Below, in pieces: positions 52,201 to 61,265 of a stretch of DNA of 64,000 nucleotides (positions within the stretch are counted from its first letter, which is position 1; every line of letters begins with the position of its first letter). The stretch spans positions 124,001 to 188,000 of the forward strand of contig CAVSJA010000008.1 in NCBI GenBank assembly GCA_963728145.1, in the 5' to 3' direction. The notes below the pieces were generated by a model. It searched no databases and was not told the origin of the DNA. It was given only the letters and a program-made list of their open reading frames with translations. A program made the translations under genes and the position numbers. The stretch comes from CAVSJA01 sp963728145. GTDB lineage: Bacteria; Bacteroidota; Bacteroidia; Chitinophagales; Chitinophagaceae.

Positions 52201-53124
52201 CTAATATTCTATTTTAACCTTCATTCGTTTCGCTCCCCAATACCACATATTGAGCGAATCTTTTTTCCAGGTAGTATCTGAAGCCCTGACGGAGGGTAGT
52301 ATCGTATAGATCTTGAAGACAAGCGAATCAGTCGTTTCCATTAAGATCCGGGGACTAAGTTGATGCACAACCGAAAATCTTTTTAAAGCTCTTTGTTTGA
52401 GATCCGTCGTTTCAAAAACATATTTGTAACTGCCCGCTGCTACGATTGGTGCAGCAGGAACGGAATCTTTTTTAACAGAATTGGTATCCGGAGGAACCTG
52501 CGAAAGTGAATCCGGTTTTATTTCAGGGGCTGATTGAACCTGCTGTGTCTCGGTTTTGCTCTGGAGACTACGATTGTAAAGGAAGTAACCGCCTCCCACC
52601 ACAATGGAAATTCCAACCAGCACAACCCCGCCGATCAATAATTTGCGAAGCCAGTTATGTTGTGCTTCCTGTGAAGCGAAATCTTCTCCGTAAACAGGTT
52701 TGTTTTTCGTTATTTTTTGTTCGGTAGCCTTAGGCCGATGCATATCTATCTTTTCAAGCATTGGGCCTCCGGGAATAAAATCCAAATGTCCTTCCTTTCC
52801 TTTTTGTAACGTTCCGATTCCATCTATATGAAATGGTTTTCCAATATTCAACAATATTTTCCCATCTGATACAAATGAGTCCAGGTCAGATTCAGCCAGC
52901 GGCTTTATCTTTCCTGTTTTTGATCGGATAAAGTCAATCAACTCATCATCAGGATGAGGAATGTTTTTTTGCGTGAAGCGGATATATTGAAAGAATTCCC
53001 CGAAATTCTTATCTGCGATATCAGGAATACTAATGGAAGCATCAAGATGAAATGAGCCTATGCCAGGAAGGCTAAGTTGTTTCTGCTGGTAAAAGAAGGT
53101 GGTTACTAATGAGGCTATTTTCAA
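52201..53124 (-). CDS. Membrane-anchored protein with HU-CCDC81-like N-terminus
   Basis: The protein has 307 residues. The first 130 (FFYQQKQLSLPGIGSFHLD, later GKPFHIDGIGTLQKGKEG) resemble the HU-like domains of Bacteroidota HU-CCDC81/SPOR proteins. One membrane segment (LIGGVVLVGISIVVGGGYFL) follows, then a disordered proline/lysine-rich stretch and a short folded C-terminus that may be a worn SPOR domain. It ends 3 bases before the cupin gene and may be in one operon with it. Role uncertain. Confidence 0.6.
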   Translation of the reverse strand: MKIASLVTTFFYQQKQLSLPGIGSFHLDASISIPDIADKNFGEFFQYIRFTQKNIPHPDDELIDFIRSKTGKIKPLAESDLDSFVSDGKILLNIGKPFHIDGIGTLQKGKEGHLDFIPGGPMLEKIDMHRPKATEQKITKNKPVYGEDFASQEAQHNWLRKLLIGGVVLVGISIVVGGGYFLYNRSLQSKTETQQVQSAPEIKPDSLSQVPPDTNSVKKDSVPAAPIVAAGSYKYVFETTDLKQRALKRFSVVHQLSPRILMETTDSLVFKIYTILPSVRASDTTWKKDSLNMWYWGAKRMKVKIEY

Positions 53125-53224
53125 GGCTTTTGGATTTAATCACAATTTAGTAATAAAATGCTGGCAACCAAACAGGAATAGGCCACTTGAGCTAATTTTG
53201 TAAACTTCACTTAATACGAAAGCA

Positions 53225-53572
53225 ATGTTGAACGATAGGGAAAAGCAGTTTATTGCCTATTGGGAAGAGAACCGCTTAAAGGAGAAAAAGCTGTTGAAAC
53301 AACTAATGGTTGGTATACCGGTTGGACTGCTATTCGCCACGCCGGTTTTGATAAGCGTGTTTTCAAGCAGATTTTGGTATAAGCGGGCTGATGCGGTTGC
53401 CATTTCGCAGGTAAATCCCGTTGTGCTGATCATCGCAGTTCTTGCCATTACAGCCTTTGTTGCGATTTTTCACAAACGCCATCAATGGGAAATGAGAGAG
53501 CAACAATACCTGGAATTAAAAGGCCGGGAACGGGAGGAAGATGCAGCAACAAAAACGCCTGATTTGTCTTAA
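53225..53572 (+). CDS. Small predicted membrane protein of unknown function
   Basis: The protein has 115 residues with two hydrophobic segments (MVGIPVGLLFATPVLISVF; VVLIIAVLAITAFVAIF) and charged ends. A TAATTTTG -7-like box lies at 53193-53200. I do not recognise the family. Confidence 0.65.
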   Translation: MLNDREKQFIAYWEENRLKEKKLLKQLMVGIPVGLLFATPVLISVFSSRFWYKRADAVAISQVNPVVLIIAVLAITAFVAIFHKRHQWEMREQQYLELKGREREEDAATKTPDLS

Positions 53573-53602
53573 ATGGGACATTAAACATGTAAATAAACTG
53601 CA

Positions 53603-54094
53603 ATGAGGTTAACTGCTTTGTGCTTCCTTTTGATGACTGTATTATTTTCCGCTTGTATAAAGAAAGATTCGGGCTGCGAACCGGTTACAATCAACAAATC
53701 CGCACCCTCAACCGAGGAACAGGAGCTTACCACTTACCTTACATCTAATGGTATTTCTGCGACTAAGCATGGTAGTAATATGTATTACCAGGTCGTTTCA
53801 ATGGGAACTGGCGAACATCCGCAGTATTGCTCGATCGTTCAGGTGAGTTATGCCGGAAAGCTGACAAATGGAACCGTTTTTGAAGAAAACAAGAATATCT
53901 ATCTCAAATCATGGATCCTGATCGATGGATGGAAGATTGGACTTCCTCTGATCAAAAAAGGCGGCCGCGTAAAACTGTACATTCCTCCTACCCTCGGTTA
54001 TGGATCAACGGAAAGAAAAGATATGGCGGGCAACGTAGTAATTCCCGCTAATTCGATCTTAATCTACGATATAAGTCTGGAAGAGGTGCAGTGA
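53603..54094 (+). CDS. FKBP-type peptidyl-prolyl isomerase lipoprotein
   Basis: The protein has 163 residues with a lipoprotein signal (ALCFLLMTVLFSACIKK). The FKBP core is clear: SIVQVSYAGKLTNGTVFEEN, WKIGLPLIKKGGRVKLYIPP, TLGYGSTERKDM and VIPANSILIYDISLEEV. It catalyses cis-trans proline isomerisation in the periplasm or outer membrane and may assist folding of exported proteins. The stop codon lies in the first unit of the next hairpin array. Confidence 0.9.
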   Translation: MRLTALCFLLMTVLFSACIKKDSGCEPVTINKSAPSTEEQELTTYLTSNGISATKHGSNMYYQVVSMGTGEHPQYCSIVQVSYAGKLTNGTVFEENKNIYLKSWILIDGWKIGLPLIKKGGRVKLYIPPTLGYGSTERKDMAGNVVIPANSILIYDISLEEVQ

Positions 54095-54270
54095 GGTTGA
54101 CAAGGTTGACAAGGTTGACAAGGTTGACAAGGTTGACAAGGTTGACAAGGTTGACAAGGGATGAAATCCAAAGATACCTTTATCAACCCTATCAACTCTA
54201 TCAACCTTGTCAACCTTGTCAACCTTGTCAACCCTGTCAACCCTGTCAACCCTGTCAACCCTGTCAACCG
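54093..54270. repeat. Imperfect hairpin array, unit GGTTGACAA
   Basis: The left arm has seven units GGTTGACAA (54096-54160). The right arm (54182-54270) has about ten units ATCAACC.., GTCAACCTT, GTCAACCCT. The loop is about 20 bases. It is the most regular of the arrays. It ends 30 bases before the start codon of the serine dehydratase gene. Confidence 0.88.
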
Positions 54271-54299
54271 AATAGACTAATTTTACGCAAAACACCCAA

Positions 54300-55729
54300 G
54301 TGCCCCACGAAGCAATTTCCGTATTTGACATTTTCAAGATTGGCATTGGACCATCGAGTTCGCACACTTTGGGTCCATGGAAGGCTGCGCTTCGTTTCCT
54401 TCAAACGCTTGAGGAAGGCAATCGTCTATTCGATGTGACCTCATTAAGGGTCTTACTGTATGGTTCACTGGCAAAAACGGGTCGGGGTCATGGAACTGAT
54501 ATCGCAGTTCAGTTGGGTTTGTGCGGGGAAGATCCTGTCACATTCGATGTGAATAGTATTACTCCAAGGATCCGGGATATAGCTGCAATGAAAAAGCTCG
54601 TGCTTTCCAAAAAGCATGAAATCGATTTTGATCCGGCCGAGGATATCGAATTCCTGGTTACGGAAAGTCTTGCCTTTCCATCCCAATGCGCTTAGTTTTC
54701 TTGCAGGATTTTCAAACGGTGATTCAATTGCCGAAACCTATTACTCCGTTGGAGGAGGGTTCGTGGTGAAAGAAGGTGAGGAAAACGGTAATGGACAAAC
54801 GCAATCTCTACCTTTTCCTATTGATAAAGCAGATGACCTGATGCACTGGTGTATGAAAACGGGCATGCCAATTTCCGAAGTGGTAATGGAGAATGAATTG
54901 ATCTGGAGAACTGAGAAGGAAACGCGGGAAGGTTTGTTGAAGATCTGGCAGGTGATGAAAGAATGTATTTACCGCGGTTGCCATGCACAGGGAATCTTAC
55001 CCGGAGGCTTAGACGTAAAAAGAAGAGCTTTCGATCTCAATAAAAAGCTGATCGCCGGAAGGACCATATTCAGACTACAATTCCTGGTTGGAGGCAATCC
55101 GCAAAGGAGGAAATAATTTTAAATACATTCTCGATTGGGTGAGTTGTTTTGCACTTGCAGTAAATGAAGAAAATGCCGCTTTCGGAAGGGTAGTAACCGC
55201 ACCTACTAATGGCGCAGCTGGTGTAATTCCTGCGGTATTGCAATACTTCGTTGTCTTTGGAGATGGAGATTCTGAAGAAAAGATCATTCAATTCCTTCTT
55301 GATTCCGCCGAGTTGGGAAGTATATTCAAGAAAGGAGCAACGATCTCTGCTGCGATGGGAGGATGCCAGGCCGAAATCGGCGTTTCATCTGCGATGGCTG
55401 CAGCGGGACTGACCGAAGCCAGTGGCGGTTCGCAAAGACAGGCATTGATGGCTGCTGAAATTGCAATGGAACATCATCTTGGCCTTACCTGCGATCCGAT
55501 CGGTGGGTTGGTCCAGGTTCCTTGCATTGAAAGAAATACCATGGGCGCAATCAAAGCAATCACCGCTTCTCAGCTGGCTTTACAAAGCAGCCCCGACTTC
55601 GCTAAGGTTTCACTTGATGCGGTTATCAAAACTATGTGGGATACTGCGAGAGATATGAGTTTTAAATATAAAGAAACTGCGGAGGGTGGGTTGGCGATTA
55701 ATATACCGTTGAGTTTGCCGGAGTGTTGA
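54300..55729 (+). pseudogene. sdaA: L-serine ammonia-lyase (iron-sulphur type), frame broken by two insertions
   Basis: The single-chain serine dehydratase is recognisable from the GTG at 54300: SVFDIFKIGIGPSSSHTLGP, RGHGTDIAVQLGLCGEDP, later NEENAAFGRVVTAPTNGAAG, MGGCQAEIGVSSAMAAAGL and DPIGGLVQVPCIERNTMGAI. Two extra bases break the frame: a G at 54672 (without it LPFHPNALSFL is restored) and an A at about 55066 (without it YSDYNSWLEAIRKGG is restored). The enzyme converts serine to pyruvate and ammonia using a 4Fe-4S cluster; the Cys residues in the C-terminal part are present. Error or pseudogene cannot be separated here. Confidence 0.9.
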
Positions 55730-55757
55730 GTCCTGAGGCCTTTTCAGATCCCTGTTA

Positions 55758-56111
55758 TTCGACACGCCAATAATCAATAATCAATATTCAATAAGTCAAT
55801 TCTCAAATCAAGGCTCAGCATCAATGATCAATGATCATCAGTCATCATTCAACATCAACAGACAATAATCTATAATCAAAGCGACCTTACCATTCAAGGG
55901 GAATACTACTAATCGCGCTTTTTACCTTTTGATGTTATTTGATAATACTATTTGTATTCGTTTTCGAGAAACTGGTTATCAATTATTTACCGTTGGCCAT
56001 TGACCGATGGCGTTGGCGTTGATGTTGAGCTTGAACATTGACCAATGATTATTGAGATTGATTTGAGAATTGACTTATTGAATATTGATTATTGATTATT
56101 GGCGTGTCGAA
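55758..56111. repeat. Dispersed element with perfect 54-bp inverted ends (copy 2)
   Basis: 55758-55811 and 56058-56111 are exact reverse complements over 54 bases (TTCGACACGCCAATAATC at one end, GATTATTGGCGTGTCGAA at the other). The same ends, with one or a few differences, occur at 22707-22960. The interior (about 246 bases) holds further symmetric stretches and no open frame of note. The 466-base gap between the serine dehydratase gene and mqnE contains this element only. Confidence 0.85.
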
Positions 56112-56195
56112 AATCACGCATTTACCAAGGTATAAGCAAATCCTGACCTATTAGTTGTAGATTCGAGACTCCTTGTTTCAATGTTAAACTGAACG

Positions 56196-57320
56196 TTAGA
56201 ACTCAACCAACTCTTCATACAGTGTATTCCTCTCCACTGGCTTTCTGTTAACCTGTTTGATTAATGCAACGAGCTGTTCGGTACTCATCGTTGGATTCTG
56301 CTCTTCCGCTCCTGCCATTGAATAGATCCTGGTGGAATCATCGATCGTTCCATCGATATCATTTACGCCAAATGCAAGGCTCAATTGTGCGTTTTGCCTT
56401 CCAAGCATTGGCCAGTATGCTTTAAGGTGTGGGAAATTGTCAAGATATAAACGCGCAACGGCATAGGTCTTCAGGTCTTCTACCAGACTTGTTTCGGGAA
56501 CATTGCTCATATCATTATCCCGGTTCCTGAATTTGAGTGGGATGAATGTATTGAAACCTCCCGTTTTGTCCTGTAGCTGTCTTAATTTTTCCATATGATC
56601 AATGCGATGCTCATACTTTTCAATGTGGCCATATAACATTGTTGCATTGCTATGAATTCCCATTCGATGTGCGGTTTCATGTATCAATAACCACCCATTC
56701 GCATCCACTTTGTCTTCACTAATTTCTTTACGAATATCCTCATGAAATATTTCTGCGCCACCGCCAGGTATGGAATCAAGTCCTGATTCATGCAAAAATC
56801 TTAAGCCTTCTTCAATACTCAGCTTTGCTTTTCTGAACATATAATCCAATTCAACGGCTGTAAATCCTTTGATATGCAGGTCTGGACGATGAGCTTTGAT
56901 CTTCCTTAATAATTCTCCAAAGAATTCAAGATTCATTTTCGGATGTACCCCACCGACAATATGCACTTCAGTAATAGGTTTTCCATCATAGCTCTTTACC
57001 ATATTCAGCATTTGTTCCATGCTGAGTTCCCATCCTTCATCACGGTGTGCGTAGAGTCTCGAATAAGAGCAGAATTTACAGGCAAACACACATACATTGG
57101 TCGGCTCAATATGAAAGTTCCGGTTGAAGTAGGTCTTATCACCGTGCATTCGTTCCCGTACATGATTCGCAAGAGCTCCTAAAAAAGAAAGACTGCCCCT
57201 TTCAAAAAGGAGCAGTCCGTCTTCAGGTGATATGCGTTGTTGGTTTATAATCTTTTCACCTATTCTTCTTAATTCGTTGTTTTTTTCGTTTTCAAGAATT
57301 GTTTCAATCGAACTTATCAT
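56196..57320 (-). CDS. mqnE: Aminodeoxyfutalosine synthase MqnE
   Basis: MqnE joins the enolpyruvate ether of 3-carboxyphenol with SAM in the futalosine route to menaquinone. The 374-residue protein has the radical-SAM cluster CVFACKFCSYSR, then TEVHIVGGVHPKMNLEF, GLDSIPGGGAEIFHEDIRKE, HSNATMLYGHIEKYEHRIDH and LKAYWPMLGRQ, all typical of MqnE. It shares four bases (ATGA) with the end of the large T9SS gene upstream in transcription. Confidence 0.94.
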   Translation of the reverse strand: MISSIETILENEKNNELRRIGEKIINQQRISPEDGLLLFERGSLSFLGALANHVRERMHGDKTYFNRNFHIEPTNVCVFACKFCSYSRLYAHRDEGWELSMEQMLNMVKSYDGKPITEVHIVGGVHPKMNLEFFGELLRKIKAHRPDLHIKGFTAVELDYMFRKAKLSIEEGLRFLHESGLDSIPGGGAEIFHEDIRKEISEDKVDANGWLLIHETAHRMGIHSNATMLYGHIEKYEHRIDHMEKLRQLQDKTGGFNTFIPLKFRNRDNDMSNVPETSLVEDLKTYAVARLYLDNFPHLKAYWPMLGRQNAQLSLAFGVNDIDGTIDDSTRIYSMAGAEEQNPTMSTEQLVALIKQVNRKPVERNTLYEELVEF

Positions 57321-60300
57321 TTTCTCTTTATGATTCTTTCTGTGATAACCTTGTTATCATAGATCAGTTTGATCTGGTAAGCTCCGCTTGCAAACCGGTA
57401 CATATCGATGGTTATATAATTGGTCGCATTACCATTAAACGATCTATTGACAACAACCTGTCCCTGGGCATTGGTCACCTGTAATCCTTTCAGATTAGCT
57501 GGTGGAAGCAAGTGTCTTACTGCAAATGATCCATCGAACGGATTCGGTGCGATCATATAGCCCATTTGCTTCAGACGGGCAGGCAAAGTTACGGTAGAAA
57601 TGTCAACTTTATCCAGGAAGAGGTTATTACCATTGTTACTGGTTGCCCTGAATACTACCTGGAATCTGCTATTCGCCGGAGTAAACTTCGACACGTCCAC
57701 TAATTCTGTTCTCCATTGTGAAGCTGATGTCGGCGCAAAGCCAAGTGTATCATTTGAGATAATTGGGAAGTTCGGTCCAACAGTTGACAGCTCTTCTCCC
57801 CATTTCTTATAAACACTTCTGAAAGTTCTTCCGCAATCAGTGGTGAGTAACACTTCAAGTGTATCTAACGGGGTCGCTGTGCTGCCTGGGAATTTCGCTG
57901 TTGCATGCGAAACATCAAACTTGATATAAACAGAATCCGGAGTTCCGATTTGTACAAGTGGTGAGTACAGTTCATCGCGCTTGTTTGCGCTATTGAAACG
58001 ATGAGTGCGAATCAAAGCTGAAGCGGTACGTTCGCTGGCTGCACGTGTTGTTCTTTCCCAGGTATAAGCGCTTCCTGATGCAGATAGAGACCAGTTAGCT
58101 GGCGGGAAGCTGGTTTGTTCAAATCCTTCCTTAACTGGATCTGGTTGTGGATCGAATACGGTCAAGGTTATGCGCGTTGTATCATTAGCCGGTATCTGGT
58201 CATCCAATCCGTTTGGATTCTTTGTATATGAAGTCAAAACATAATTACCGCCGGCAGTTAGCGCAATCGGCTTCAAAGTTATATTGGTAAACTGTCCGCT
58301 CAACAAATTTCCGTTGAATATCACTGAGTCTAACGGACCCGTTCCAATCCTGAACATTACCTTAACCGTCTTCAGCGTATCCTTACCCTGGTTGCCGATT
58401 TCAACAACTGGTGTAAAGTTGCGGGTGCAAAGACGGTTGAATGGTTCAATGACCGCACGAACCAATGCATCTCTTCTCAACAATTTGATTGGAGCTATAT
58501 TAATATTATCCAGGTAAAGGTTATTTCCAAAACTATTGATTGTACGGAAGCCGACCCTGATCGCTGTTGCCGCTCCAATAAAGGGCTTGACATCTATTCG
58601 TTCATTCTTCCAGTTATCAGCAACCGCTGTTCCTGCTGCAGGAGGTGCATATGCAGTAGCCTGTGTTCCGGTCACTGTTTGTAATAAGGCTGCACCACCA
58701 CTTGCAAGTACATTCCATCTTTTCACAACGGTGAAGGTGACACCGCAGTCAGAAGTTACTACCAGCTGCAGCTCATCGTTGAAACCAGTAGTTAATGAGA
58801 ATGGACGGTTTGCGCGGTCAAAAGAAACCATGATAGAATCTGCATCAAGCACATCTACAACTGGTGAAATAAGATTATCTATTTGTCCGGCGCCACCATA
58901 GTCATAGAACCTGATCACTGCCATGCTGGAGTCAGTGAGTCCACGTGCGTTCCTGATTGTTGCAGACGCTGCATTGCTATTCTTTTCCCAGGTGATCAAA
59001 TCTGAAGGATTTTGTTGAACCGGTAACCATGCCGCAGGTAGCGTTGTTTGAGAATATGGTTGAAAGTTTTGAGTGATCGGACCCGGATTCGGTGCAAGAA
59101 TACTGAAGCTTACTGTTGCAGTATCATTGATCATATTTTCATCCACACTTCCATTCGGACTTGAACTCCATATTTTCAACACATGATTACCCGGTGTTGC
59201 GATTATTGTTGGCAGACTGAATGAAACAGAAGTTGAAGCCGCTAGAGCTCCAGTCCAGTTATAAGCGCTGCTTGCAGGATTATTATCCAGTTGAGTGAAT
59301 ACTTTCAAATCGGTGAGTGTACTTGTACCGGCATTCCGAACAGTAATATTTGGGGTAATGCTTGTTGCGCACTGCGCAGTACCTGCTGCTGGACTATTAA
59401 TGCTGAATAGACGTGCGTCTAATAACGGAAGCGGTTCAAGTTTGAATGAGGCTACTCTTGTTTTCCAGTTTGAAGCGCCATACATAGCTGTATACCAGAA
59501 AATGGAATCATTGGTAACATCCGTCGTTAAATCATTATAATCTCCCCAGCGATTGGCGAATGTGCCATAAGCTTCACCATCCTTTATCAATGCTTCGTCA
59601 TATGACATTGTTCCCAATGGATCTGATGAATTTCTACCTGTAAAATAAATTGCTGCAAATTTTCCTGCGCCGCTATGATTAAATGCTAAAGCAATTTGAC
59701 CCTTGCTATTAATATTTATACCGCCCATCCAACGTCCATTGCCGTCTGGTGCATAGGTACCTTGCTGGTAAATTGAATATGGGCTACCTCCCGTGCTTCT
59801 TAGTTCAAACCAGCGCAACGCGGCATTTGCAGGAGCCGCAGGAAAGTTGGCATCTACGGTATGGGTACCTACTATTGCTTCATACGTACCAAAATTGCGG
59901 TAGTTGACACGATGCATCAGACGATCACTAATTGCATCATATCCGGCAGTACCACCCGAAGGAACGCAGTTGCGGGATCCGCAAACATTTCCTTTGAAAG
60001 GAGCGGCTACAATTTGTTGTGCAAAGGTTATAATTGTATTGGCAGGAGTAACAAAATCAGGCCTCATGGTAATAATACCAAGACTGTCGACATCAGTCGT
60101 TGTTGCTGTACGGTTGTCGTCGTGGTAATACATAAAATATCCCGGCGTGCCAGCAGTTGGAGGGGTTGGCCCACTTATGCTCACGGGGGCCATTGAGAAA
60201 AATTTTGTGTATTGTGAACTCGTCATTTGCCTTCTTATCATTGTTGTAGTTGGTTGCCCTGCTATCATTCTTAATTTATCGAAGGCCATTATGGAAGAAC

Positions 60301-61096
60301 CCAGATAGGCAGTTCCGGTCGTATTAAAATCATTTGATGTGCCATAGATGGCATCAGGCCAAACTGCGTAATGAGGATAGTCTATGAATACTGTGTTGTC
60401 TTGAAATTTGTATACATACCATGCTCCAGTCGGATCGTTGGTTTGTGAAACGCACATTATTAATGTATTTACATATGCGTCGGCTGGATTAGCAAAACCG
60501 AAAGCGCCAAACTCTGTTAGTATCCATCGATCAGAAAACTGGTCATACAAAACGATTGGATCTCCCCAGAAATCTTCAAGGGCTCCAGCCGGAAAAAGTT
60601 GGTACATGTAGGTTTGAGCTATTACATTCCCACCTGTCTTATTCCAAACTCTAAAATAAGAACCCTGGCTTCCATTAATCATTTGAATCACATGGTTGGG
60701 TCCATTCGCCAGGCAGGGGTCTGCTGGAGCAACATTGGTGAAACCCATGCCATCAAAATTTTGCTCCACCTTTGTTCCAAAGCTTGGCACTTCTTCATTG
60801 TTGCTTAATTGTTTTTCCTTTTCTGTTAAAGGATTTAAAAAAAATCGTTGAACTACAGGATCTCCAGTTGCCTTGGTTCCATGGTCAATTACTTCGTCTT
60901 TCCATTTCTTTTTATTGATAGTGCCAGTCAGATCCCTTGTAACTCTAGGTGAAAAGTTTGGATTAGGTTTAAGATCTTTAAGTGAGGGAATTACTCGGAC
61001 CAATTCTCCAGTGATAACTTCCAATTCTTGGCTGGTTTGGGCATAAGTAAATAATGTAAATGCGATCCCTGCAGCAAGTAGTAAAATTTGCCTCAT
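57317..61096 (-). CDS. Large secreted CARDB-domain protein with type IX sorting tail
   Basis: The protein has 1259 residues with a signal peptide (RQILLLAAGIAFTLFTYAQ). The N-terminal half looks like a beta-propeller-like or glycosidase-like repeat region (GPNHVIQMINGSQGSYFRVW, PVVLYD-type stretch). Two CARDB-like blocks follow (ITVRNAGTSTLTDLKVFTQL; PVVEIGNQGKDTLKTVKVMF), each with a choice-of-anchor-J-like lectin domain. The end is a type IX tail: MIAPNPFDGSFAVRHL to IIKRK. It is probably secreted and attached to the surface. The gene end overlaps mqnE by four bases. Confidence 0.88.
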   Translation of the reverse strand: MRQILLLAAGIAFTLFTYAQTSQELEVITGELVRVIPSLKDLKPNPNFSPRVTRDLTGTINKKKWKDEVIDHGTKATGDPVVQRFFLNPLTEKEKQLSNNEEVPSFGTKVEQNFDGMGFTNVAPADPCLANGPNHVIQMINGSQGSYFRVWNKTGGNVIAQTYMYQLFPAGALEDFWGDPIVLYDQFSDRWILTEFGAFGFANPADAYVNTLIMCVSQTNDPTGAWYVYKFQDNTVFIDYPHYAVWPDAIYGTSNDFNTTGTAYLGSSIMAFDKLRMIAGQPTTTMIRRQMTSSQYTKFFSMAPVSISGPTPPTAGTPGYFMYYHDDNRTATTTDVDSLGIITMRPDFVTPANTIITFAQQIVAAPFKGNVCGSRNCVPSGGTAGYDAISDRLMHRVNYRNFGTYEAIVGTHTVDANFPAAPANAALRWFELRSTGGSPYSIYQQGTYAPDGNGRWMGGININSKGQIALAFNHSGAGKFAAIYFTGRNSSDPLGTMSYDEALIKDGEAYGTFANRWGDYNDLTTDVTNDSIFWYTAMYGASNWKTRVASFKLEPLPLLDARLFSINSPAAGTAQCATSITPNITVRNAGTSTLTDLKVFTQLDNNPASSAYNWTGALAASTSVSFSLPTIIATPGNHVLKIWSSSPNGSVDENMINDTATVSFSILAPNPGPITQNFQPYSQTTLPAAWLPVQQNPSDLITWEKNSNAASATIRNARGLTDSSMAVIRFYDYGGAGQIDNLISPVVDVLDADSIMVSFDRANRPFSLTTGFNDELQLVVTSDCGVTFTVVKRWNVLASGGAALLQTVTGTQATAYAPPAAGTAVADNWKNERIDVKPFIGAATAIRVGFRTINSFGNNLYLDNINIAPIKLLRRDALVRAVIEPFNRLCTRNFTPVVEIGNQGKDTLKTVKVMFRIGTGPLDSVIFNGNLLSGQFTNITLKPIALTAGGNYVLTSYTKNPNGLDDQIPANDTTRITLTVFDPQPDPVKEGFEQTSFPPANWSLSASGSAYTWERTTRAASERTASALIRTHRFNSANKRDELYSPLVQIGTPDSVYIKFDVSHATAKFPGSTATPLDTLEVLLTTDCGRTFRSVYKKWGEELSTVGPNFPIISNDTLGFAPTSASQWRTELVDVSKFTPANSRFQVVFRATSNNGNNLFLDKVDISTVTLPARLKQMGYMIAPNPFDGSFAVRHLLPPANLKGLQVTNAQGQVVVNRSFNGNATNYITIDMYRFASGAYQIKLIYDNKVITERIIKRK

Positions 61097-61130
61097 AAGC
61101 TAGTATTGGTTTAAAGTGAACGCCTCTATA

Positions 61131-61162
61131 CAAATGTAGAATTCGCCTTTTGAAGTCTCAAA
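61131..61162 (-). promoter_or_regulatory. Promoter of the large T9SS gene
   Basis: On the minus strand TTTG (61159-61162) and TACATTTG (61131-61138) are separated by 20 bases, an almost ideal match to the Bacteroidota consensus TTTG-N(17-23)-TAnnTTTG. The start codon is 34 bases downstream. Confidence 0.8.
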
Positions 61163-61206
61163 CTTTTTTATCGATTGTATTCATTTGCCCGAAGATTTTT
61201 ACAAAA

Positions 61207-61234
61207 AGAAAGAAGCCCGGTCGGGCTTCTTTCT
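61207..61234 (-). terminator. Rho-independent terminator of the subtilisin gene
   Basis: AAGAAGCCCG and CGGGCTTCTT form a 13-bp stem (61207-61219 with 61222-61234). On the minus strand it is followed by TTTTTGT, 32 bases after the protease stop codon. Confidence 0.88.
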
Positions 61235-61265
61235 TGAAACGTTGGTTTATAGTTAGTTATAGAGT

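Noticed and set aside
54096..54270. Repeat array that could be mistaken for a CRISPR
   Set aside because: Units are 9 bases without spacers, and the two halves are inverted relative to each other; no cas genes are near.
54064..54438. Open frames of repeated LTR/QPC codons on both strands
   Set aside because: They arise from the GGTTGACAA array and do not resemble proteins.
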